A stretch of DNA of 12,993 nt from Baffinella frigidus (taxonomy: Eukaryota > Cryptophyceae > Cryptomonadales > Baffinellaceae): the NCBI GenBank assembly GCA_026770585.1, contig MU646308.1, positions 1,047,418 through 1,060,410 on the forward strand. Direction: 5' to 3'. Positions 1 to 9,300 of this stretch are shown piece after piece. The notes under the pieces were generated by a model that was not told where the DNA came from, made no database searches, and saw nothing but the letters and a program-made list of their open reading frames with translations. Every line of letters starts with the position of its first letter. The stretch's first letter is position 1. Made by a program: the position numbers and the translations under genes.

Positions 1-263
1 ACCCGAAACCCGAAACCCGAAACCAGAAACCCAAACCCCTGATCCCGAAATCCGAAACCTGAAATCCAAAACCCAAACCCCAAACCCGAACCCCAGACCC
101 CCAAACCCAAACCCTGAAACCTTACACCCTAAACCATAAACCCACATCCCAAACCCAAAACCAGAAACCATAAATAGAAACTAAACCCAAAATCCGAAAC
201 CCGGAACCCGAAACCATAAATGGAAACTAACCCCAAAATCCGAACCCTCAAACCGGAAAACAG
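1..263. repeat. Degenerate CCCGAAA/CCCAAAC repeat, end of an intron
   Basis: This stretch is almost wholly 7-base units of the CCCGAAA, CCCAAAC and CCCTAAA kinds. A short higher-order repeat is visible: 'ACCATAAATRGAAACTAA' occurs near 167-186 and again near 211-230. No exon is visible. It ends in AAACAG, the acceptor of the exon at 264. Confidence 0.8.
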
Positions 264-332
264 ATCAAGTACGACCTGGCGGCTGTTGGGATCGAAGACG
301 TCGAGGGGCACGATATGCTCACCGCTGTCAAG
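264..332 (+). CDS. Exon 1: C-terminal half of an upstream Tudor-like module
   Basis: Phase 0 exon of 23 codons, bordered by AAACAG and by AAG|GTTCTTG. It encodes IKYDLAAVGIEDVEGHDM followed by LTAVK. The pattern (I-K-Y-D, then G-I-E-D-V-E) aligns with RIRFDNKAIGEEDLEE of exon 19 and with IGYEDLEEHE of exon 12. It therefore corresponds to the last third of a module whose first part lies upstream of the window. A diverged second copy lies at 541-603. Use of this copy rather than the other is inferred from its proper acceptor. Confidence 0.7.
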
Positions 333-3300
333 GTTCTTGGGGTTCAGGGATTTGAGGGATTTGGTTTATGGCTTAGGGTTGATTTAGGGTTCAGGGTTCA
401 GGGTGGCAGTTGATTGTTTGGAGTGTACTTAGGGGTATAGGGTTTAGGGTTTAGGGTTTGGTGTGACCATGCTGTGAGTGTATGGTTTAGGGTTTAGGGT
501 TTAGGATTTAGAGTTTAGGGTTTAGGGGTTAGGTTTTAGGGACGGCCTGGCCGCTGTGGGGATCGAGGAGGTCGAGGGCCACAATATGCTCACCGCTGTC
601 AAGGTTTTCTGGGTTTGCGGTTTACGGTTATAGGGTTTATGGTTTATGGCGTTTTTTTGGGGTTTGGGTTTATGGTTTCGTGTTTCGTCTTTATCGTTCA
701 TGGGGTTCGGGCTTTCTGCCCTAAACCCTGAACCACTATTCACACAACGTGTGCATGCGCCCTAAACCTAAAGCATAATCGAAAAAATCCTCAACACCCA
801 AAAGTTGTGTTTTACCCTAAACCCTAAACCCTAAAACTCAAAACTTTGCGGGTCTGAACCCTAAAATCCCAAACCCCAAACCATAAACCCTACACCCCTA
901 AAACAGGCATTCGAGAAGGAGAACAGCGTGCGGAACCCCCAAACCCCCAAACCTGGGGAGAAGCACCCTCGCGCAGTTCCAGGGAACCAGCAGGTTTTCC
1001 GACCCGAACCCCAAAACCCGAGACCCGAAACCCGAAAACCAAGATCCGAATCTCAAAAACCTGAGATCCGAAACCCGAAACCTGAGATCCGAAAACCGAA
1101 ACCCGAGACCCGGAACCCGAGATCCGAGAACAGAAACCTGAGATTCGAGACCCGAGACCCGAGATCCGAGACCCGAAACCCGAGACCTGGCACCTGCGAC
1201 AATCAACCCGAAACCCAAGATCCGAGACCCGAAACACCAAATCCTATCCCCCAAACCCCACACTAATCCAGGGACATGGTTAATTCAAAAGAAAATGGAT
1301 CCCTCTGTGTTCATAGGAGTTGGAAGAAGATTAATTAGGGCCCTAAGTAAATTTAATCAGGGAAGAATCCGGTTTGATAGTCCATTTTATTTTAATTGAA
1401 ACATGTTCCCGGTTGAGGCTTGGCTGGAGCACGAAAACCGAAACCTGAAACCCCAAACCCGAAAGCAGGCGGCGGGGGGGTTGACGGCGAGCGCAGACGA
1501 GGAGGGGCTCAAGGGGTGGTGGACCAAGGGAAGCACATGGGTATACCCTGAACCCGGAACTCTGAGCTCTGAACCTGAATCTCTCAGAATGTATCATTTG
1601 GGTTTAGAAAGTCAACTCTCCCACAAAATCGTCAACTTATTGTTTACTATTACTAATTAAAACAATGGACCAAGGGGAGTACATGGGTACACCCTGAACC
1701 CTGAACTCTGAACCCCACACCCCAAACCCCTGAACCTGGTTCGCTTGTAGTGAACCTTAAACCCTAAAGGCTCAAGGGGTGGTGGACCAAGGTGAACACA
1801 TGGGTACACCCTGAACCCTGAACACTTAACTCTGAACCCTGAGCCGTGAATATCAAACCCTGAATCCTGAGGAAGGACTCCTAGCTCTGTCCCAGTTCGA
1901 TTTGGTTTCGTAGATAGAGTGCCTCCCCCGAAATTTCACAGGTGAATTTTGACCCCCCCCCCCATGAAATTCCTCAAGCCCTAAACCCTAAACCCTAAAC
2001 CCTAAACCCTCAACCCTAAACAGGTGGCTGCGAGGGTACGGCGGGACATCTTCGATACGGCAGAGCGCAAGGTGTCTAAACCCTAAACCTTGAAACCCTA
2101 ATCCCCAAACCCAAACCGTTGTACGGGACATTTTGGGCACCGCGGGGCGTAAGATGAACACTATTACCTCAACTACCAGAACCGTCAACTCTGACCAAAT
2201 AATCCCTGAACCCTAAACCCCAAACTCCAAACCCCAAACCCCAAACAAGGTGAACGAGGGCAACGGGAGCGTGGTCGGGTGGCTGCCTGCAACGCACACC
2301 AGCTTTGTCGACGCAAGAGGACGGTGCCTAAACCCTAAACCCTAAACCCAAAACCGTGAACCCTGAACCCTGAACCCTAAACCCTGAATCGCGACGCTCA
2401 CAACATGTTTCGACTCTCGAGGAATGTACGTCCATAAAGCCCACACCCTAAAACCTAACCCCCAAATCCTAAATCCCATCCCTAAACCCTAAAACTAAAC
2501 CCTAAACCCTAAACCCTAATCCCGAAACCCGAAACCCTAAACCCTAAAACGAAACCCCTAAACCCCAAACCCCAAACCCCAAACCCTAACCCCTAACCCA
2601 GGCCCGCAGCGCTGTGGAGGATCACATACGACGACAAAACCATTGGAACGGTCTTACCCTCAACCCTTAACCCTAAACCCTAAACAACAAACCCCAAACC
2701 CCAAACCCCAAACCCTGAACCATAAGCCCTAGGCATAGGGGAGGTCTTACCCCAAACCCTTAACCCTAAACCCTCAATAATCAACCCCAAATCCCGAACC
2801 CTGCACCCTAAACCCTAAGCATGGCGGAGGTCGTACACCCCAGCCCTAAACCCTAGACTTCAACCCCAAAATCCCGAACCCTGGACCCTGAACCCTGCAC
2901 CCTAAACTCTCAACCCTAAACCCTAAACCCTAAAACCCAAAACCCTAAACCCTGAACCCTAAACCCTAAACCCTTAACAATGAACAATGAACAATGAACC
3001 CTAGACCCGAAACCCTAACCCTTAAACCCTATACTACAAACCCTAAACACCAAACCCTAAACCCTATGCAGGAGGACCTCGAGCAGCACGAGATTCAGTC
3101 ATCCGTCGCCAGGTCCGAACCTCGAAACCCCAAACCCCAAACCCCAAACCCCAAACCCGGAACCCAAACCCCAAACCCCAAACCCGGAACCTGGAACCCG
3201 GAACCTGAAACCCGGTACCCAAATCCCGAATCCAGAAACCCGAAACTTGAAACCCGCAACCCGCAATCCACACCCCAAAACTCGGAACTCGGAACCCGGA

Positions 3301-6300
3301 ACCAAGAACCTGGAACCCGACGCGCGGAACTCGAAACCTGAAACACGAAACCTGAAACTCGGAAACCGGAAACCGACGCCCCAGACACGAAGCGCGAATC
3401 CCGAATCCCGAATCCCGAAGCCCGATACCCGGAACCCGGAACCCGGTACCCGGAACCTGAAACCCGGAACCCGGAACCCGGAACCCGGAGCCCGATTCCT
3501 CCCGAATTCCGAATTCCGAAACCCGAAGCCCGAAACCCGAAACGCATGATGACCTATAACCTGTGTAACCCGAAACCCAAAACCCGAAACCCGAAACCCG
3601 AAACCCGAAACCCCCAACCCTCAAGCCTGAACCCGAAGCGCGGCATTCGCAGGTTCATCACGTGGTCGAACCGAGACGTTGCAGGCTCGTCCCTAAACCC
3701 TAAACCCTAAACCCTAAACCCTAAACCCTAAACCCTAAACCCTAAACCCTACACATTAAACCTCAAACCTCAAACCCCAAAACCTAAACCCTAAACCCCG
3801 AACCCTGACCCCCAAACACCAAACCTTAAACCACTAAACTTAAATCCTAATCCCTAACCCCCAACCCCCAACCCCCAAAATTCCAAACCTCAACCCCTCA
3901 ACCCCAACCCTGCCCGCAGGCGCAGCAGAGGCGCTGGATCCGGGGCTTGCAGGGTGGGAGACGCCGGAACCCTGAACCCTAAGCCCTACAACCTAAGCCC
4001 TAACCGCTACACACTAAACCCTAAACCTCAAACCCTAAAACCTCAACCATACACCCTGAACCCCAACCCTCAAACCCTTACCCCCTAACCCCACACCTCA
4101 AACCCCTAACCCTAAATCCTCATCCCTAACCCCCAAACCCCAAACCCCCCAAAACCCAAACCTCAAACCCCAAACCTCTAACACTAAACCCTAAACCGCT
4201 ACCCCTGTCCGCAGGCGAGGCAGAGGCGCAGGATCCGGGGCTGGCTGGGTGGGAGACCAAGGGCCACCACTTCCTCGGATGCAAGGTGCGTGATGCCTTT
4301 TTGTGAGAGAGGCGTTTTTTGTGAGGAAATGCCTCAGTTTCCGTTACCTTATCCGAAGGAACCCCCCTATGCCCCTACGGGTTGCCTACCGTAGGGTCCT
4401 AGGTCTCATCGCTTAGGGGTTATTCAAAATCACGTCGATGTCCGGTGTGTGGGTGGGAGACGAAGGGCCACCACTTCCTCGGGTGCAAGGTGCGTGAGCT
4501 AGACTAGCGAGAGAGAGTCTTAGGACTTCGGAAGAGATAGACTAGAGAGAGTGTGTGTTTGGACTTAGGAAGCGATAGACTAGAGGGAGATAGTGTTTGG
4601 ACTTGGGAAAAGATGGTAGGGGTCTGGGGGATGGGGTTTGAGGGATGGGTTAGAAAGAGAGAGAGAGAGAGAGGGAGGGAGAGAGAGTCAGAGAGAGAGA
4701 GCGGGCGAGCGAGAGAGAGTGGGGTTGAGGACCTCCTTCGGCTCGCCCGTCAACACGAGGCTAACTATGCGAACAGATTCCTCAGTCAATTATTGGAGTA
4801 TTGCCCAGGAAACACGCAAAAAGTCAGCAATTGTCACCCAAACCAGTAACCACCCAGCAACCATTATCCTGAATTCCGAACCCCAAACCCCACACCCTAA
4901 ATTCTAAACCCGAAACCCCAAACCCTCTGCAGGTCGCGCGGACTCTGATCAACACGGAAAACAACGACCGCAAGAAGATGGACGCCAAGGTGGGGCTTAG
5001 GGCTTAGAGTTAAGGGTTTGGGGTTAAGGGAGTGGGGTTAAGGCTTATACAAGTAAGAAGATGGAGGTTTCGGTTTGACCTCTCAGGGTTGATCAACACG
5101 GAAAACAACGTCCGCAAGAAAATGGACGCCAAAATCTAGCTCTGCCCCACCTAGATTTGGGCCCGCCATTGGTTCGCACCCCCCAAAATTTCACAGGCAA
5201 ATTTCACGAGGGGGGTCAAAATTCACCTGTGAAATTTCGAGGGGGGGGGCGAAATAATGGCGAGTCCAAATTGACTGGGACAGAGCTAGAAGGTGGGGCT
5301 TCGGGTTTAGAGTTTAGGGTTGGGGTTTAGGGTTATACACGCAAGAAGATGGATGCAAATTTGGCCGGAAAGTTTGAGGTTTTGGTCGGCACTAACAGAT
5401 CTGAGGGTTTCGGACTTCGGTCGGGAATACGAGGGTTTCAGGTGCAAGGGCTTTGTTGTTCTGAGGGGTTTCGGTTGTAGGTGGTGGGTCGATGGATGCA
5501 AATTTGGCCGGGAAGTTTGAGGGTTCGGTCGGCACTCACAGATGGGATGGTTTGCAGGTGGTTGGGTGGCTGCCCGCGCACAAATCAAACTTCCTTTGAC
5601 AGTTTCGATCGGGAATGTGAGGGTTTCAGGTGTAGGGGTTTTGTTCTGAGGGGTTCGGTGGCAGGTGGTGGGCCGATGGATGCAAATTTGGCCGGGAAGT
5701 TTGAGGGTTCGGTCGGCACTCACAGATCTGAGGGGTTCGGCGGCAGCTGGTGGGGTGGCTCCCTGCGCACAACCTTTGACAGATTTGGTCGGGAATGTGA
5801 GGGCTTCAGGTGTAAGGGCTTTGTTGTTCTGAGGGGTTCGGTGGCAGTGGTGGGTCGATGGATGCAAATTTGGCCGGGAAGTTTGAGGGTTCGGTCGGCA
5901 CTCACAGATGGGATGGTTTACAGGTGGTGGGATGGCTGTCCGCGCACAAATCAAACTTCCTTTCTGGCGGGTTCAGAAGGGGGTTATATAGGCAAGAAGG
6001 TACATGAAAATCCTCTCCGGCGGGTTCGAAGTGGGGTTATATAAGCAAGAAGATGGATGAAAATTTGGCGCAGAGGTTCTCGGTCGGTATTAACACATCT
6101 AAGGTTTTCGGACCTATTTTCAGGTGGTTTGTTGGCTCCCTGCGCACAAGTCAAACTTCCGTTGACATTGTCGGTCGGAAATGTGAGGGTTTCAGGTGCA
6201 GGGGTTTTAGGCCCTGTTTGCAGGTGGTGGGGTGGCTGCCCGCGCACAAATCAAACTTCCTGGATCCGCGCAGCCACCGGGTTCAGTGTTTCGTGTTTCT

Positions 6301-9300
6301 CGTTGAGGAAACATAATGTTCTGAGGTTTTCGGCCCTGTTTTCAGGTGGTTGGGTGGCTGCCCGCGCACAAGTCAAACTTCCTGGACGCGCGGGGGTTGA
6401 GCGCTCCGCTCTGGCGCGTGCGGTTCGAACAGGCATTCAATCCCAAACCCTGAACCCTAACCCCTAAACAAAAACAGGAAAAAGAAAACCCTAAAGCCTC
6501 CGTGGTGCGTGCGGTTCGAACAGGAATTGAGTCCCAAACCCTGAACCCTAAATAAACAACATAAATAAATGACAATACAAGTCTGATAATGATAAAAAAG
6601 GGGGTTGAGTGCGCCCCTCTGGAGGGTCCGCTTCGAACAGGCATTCACCACCTCACTCCTCAACCCTGCCCCTCAACAAAAACAGAACCAGAAAACCCGA
6701 AAGCCTCTCTGGCGCGTGCGGTTCGAACCGGCATTCACCCTCTAACTCCTCATCCCTACATGAACAACATAAATAATAATAACAATAACAACAAATCCAA
6801 ATCCTACGCACGAAACCCTAAACCATAGACCCTAAACCTTACGCATCAAACCCTGAACCGTGAGCGCTAAATCCTACCTAACCATTTGATACTAAACTCT
6901 AAACTCTAAAAATCTAAACCCTAAACTCTCTCTAAACCCTGAACATTCCCTGACCCCAACCCCCAAACGCCAGAGGGACATCGGGTACGAGGATCTGGAA
7001 GAGCACGAGGTCCAAACCCTTACCTCCAAACCCCAAGCCCAAAGCCCCAAACCCCAAGCCACAAGCCACAAGCCACAAGCCACAAGCCACGAACCACAAG
7101 CCACAAGCCCCAACAATCCCCAAACCCCAACCCCGAACCCCCAACCCCAAACCCCAAACCCCAAACCCCAAACCCCAACCCAGGTACAAAAGGACATCAA
7201 GGAACAGATATTTGGAACCGCCCCGGGCGCCAACAGCTCGAAGCCCGCCAACCGAAAACCTGATCCAACCGCGAAATCTGCCAACCGACAATCTGATCCA
7301 ACCACCAAGAGCGGCCGCCCCTCCCACAAGAAGAAGGACCAGAAGGTGCCCTCCTAAACCCTAAGCCCTAAATCCTGAACCCTAAACTCTAAAACCTAAA
7401 CACTAAACACTAAACACTAAACACTAAACACTAAACCCTAAACCCCAAACCCTAAATCCTTAACCCTAAAATCTGAACCTTAATCCCTAGTCCCTAAACC
7501 CGAAACCCGAAACCCGAAACCCGAAACCCGAAACGCTAAAACCTCAACCCCGAAACCCGAAACCCGAAGCTCAAAAACCTTGAACCCGAAGCCCGAAACC
7601 CATAACCCGAAACCCCAAACCCCAAACCCCAAACCCGAAGCTCAAACCCCTCAACCCGAAACCCAAACCCCGAAACCAGGGCGGTGTGCTGTCAACTTCC
7701 GCAAAGGCTCCACTGTCAAACTTCGCAAAAGCTCCTCTTCTCTCGGCGGGTGCTGCCAAGGGAGGTTAGCGATCCCAGTTTAGAGTTTAGGGGTTTGGGG
7801 TTGGGGGGTTTGGAGTTGGGGGGTTGGGGGTTTGGGGTTTAGGGGTTTGGGGTTTGGGGTTAAGGGGTTTGGGGTTTGGGGTTAAGGGGTTTGGGGTTGA
7901 GGGGTTTGGGGTTTGGGGGTTGGGGTTTAGGGGTTTGGGGTTTGGAGTTGCTGAACAGCATGTAGTCAAGCTGCAAGAGTGGTGGACAAACCCTAAACCC
8001 TAAACCCCAAACCTCCAACACCCAAACCCTAAACTCCAAACCCTCACCCCCAAGCCCACACCCCTCAACCCTCAACCCTCAACCCGAAACCCGAAACCCG
8101 AAACCCGAAAACCTAAACCCGAAACCCTAAACCCGAAACCCTAAACCCTAAACCTCAAACCCCAAACCCCAAACCCTAAACCCTAGACCCTATCCCCCAA
8201 GCCCCAAACCCCAAACCCTCAACTTTAAACCCTAAACCCCAAACCCGAAATCAGCGGCCGCAGGGGGCAATTTTCCTGCCGCGGAGAAAATGGCAATTAT
8301 GCTAATCTGAAAATGTCTCCACGGTTAGCCAGGAATACCCTCACGAAGGCCTAAACTTTAAGGGCGACGCCCAAAAATCTCAACACCACCCCCAAACCCC
8401 CTGCGGCTGGCTCGGCGAAGAATCGCCGGCCTTGCGTGGAGGGTTGGCGGAACATTGGAAGCGTGCTTATCCGGTTGATTAAAAATCATACGCTACAAGA
8501 CCTCAACCCTAAATCAGGCGCGTCTGCGTCGATTGCTTCTATCACGGAGGAGGAGGAGGAGACTTTTGACGACCTCTTTTCCAAGAATCTGGCGTGGAAC
8601 GTTGGAAGCTTGCTCTTCGGTTTCATCAAAAATCGTACTCCATAAAACCTAAACCCTAAACCATCAACCCTGAATCAGGCGCGCCTGCTTGGATTGCTCC
8701 TACCAAGGAGGAAGAGGAGGAGGGCTGGCGAAACGTTGGAAGCGTCCTTAACAAGCCACAATGATCGAAACATCCACTTTTGACATCTTTCAAGGGAAAC
8801 TCCTTGAATACTTCAGTCAACCACGTCAGATCTTACGTGGATAAGGCTTCGGTTTCCCTTGATCAACCTGGCGTGGTATCGGCTCCATCAAAAACCATAC
8901 GCCATCAACCCTCAACCCTGAATCAGGCGCGCCTGCTTGGATTGCTCCTACCAAGGAGGAAGAGGAGGAGGGCTGGCGGAACATCGGAAGCGTCCTTATC
9001 GGCGTCCGCGTCCGTAGGTAAACTCTCAACCCTCAACACTAAACCTTCAACACTAAACCCTGAAACCCGGAACCCGGAAACCCGGAACCCGGAACCCGAA
9101 CCCGGAACCAGGAACCAGACACCCGGAATACGGAACCCGGAACACGGAACATGAAACCCGAAACACGGAACCCGAAACCCAAAACCCAAACCCCGAAACC
9201 CAAACCCCGAAACCCAAAACCCACGATGATATGTGGTCCATGACCTGTGTGACCCCAAACCCTAAACCCTGAACCCTAAATTCTAAACACTAAACCCTAA

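Larger units (their letters stand above)
5337..6052 (+). repeat. Tandem array of about 184-base units (exon 10 tail plus exon 11 start)
   Basis: Four units start with ATGGATGCAAATTTGGCCGG near 5350, 5493, 5677 and 5860; spacings are about 143, 184 and 183 bases. Most units also carry a GWLPA exon-like copy and a 'GGGAATGTGAGGGYTTCAGG' segment. AAGAAGATGGATGC at the unit start echoes AAGAAGATGGACGC of exon 10. A related fifth unit starts near 6053. Repeated YYCAG|GTGGT acceptors occur. Confidence 0.75.
6433..6850 (+). repeat. Two-unit tandem duplication of about 207 bases
   Basis: The order [exon 11 end, AACAAAAACAG..., copy 2, AACAACATAAATAA...] repeats as [copy 3, AACAAAAACAG..., copy 4, AACAACATAAATAA...]. 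Copy ends at 6432, 6523, 6640 and 6730 alternate by about 91 and 117 bases. AT-rich simple sequence (AATAATAATAACAATAAC) closes the second unit. Confidence 0.65.

Noticed and set aside
928-1266. Separate 112-codon gene
   Set aside because: Its first part belongs to exon 2; the rest is CCCGAAA repeat after a good GT donor at 994.
1528-1792. Donor directly after ACCAAG for exon 3
   Set aside because: Only copy c has GT there. All three copies share ACATGG|GTAYAC, which also gives the better alignment (GWWTKGSTW with GWETKGHHF).
2602-2650. Reading exon 6 as ARSAVEDHIRRQNHW
   Set aside because: The frame starting one base later gives PAALWRITYDDKTIGT, which matches exons 11, 18 and 19 and fits the phases on both sides.
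3064-3624. Long minus-strand open frames (up to 186 codons) made of GFRVSGFGFR-like peptide
   Set aside because: They are translations of CCCGAAA/CCCGGAAC repeats, which lack stops in all frames. All three minus frames are open with the same peptide type, as expected for satellite DNA.
4553-4849. 98-codon open frame through the GA microsatellite as a gene
   Set aside because: Two thirds is microsatellite (ERERE-type peptide). Only the last 40 residues look protein-like and are reported separately with low confidence.
5307-6044. Open frames of 187-215 codons on both strands across the tandem array
   Set aside because: They follow the 184-base repeat units and cut across exon-like copies in the wrong frame.
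5337-6052. CRISPR array
   Set aside because: Units of about 184 bases contain exon-like copies, and the spacers are repeats of each other. The setting is eukaryotic.
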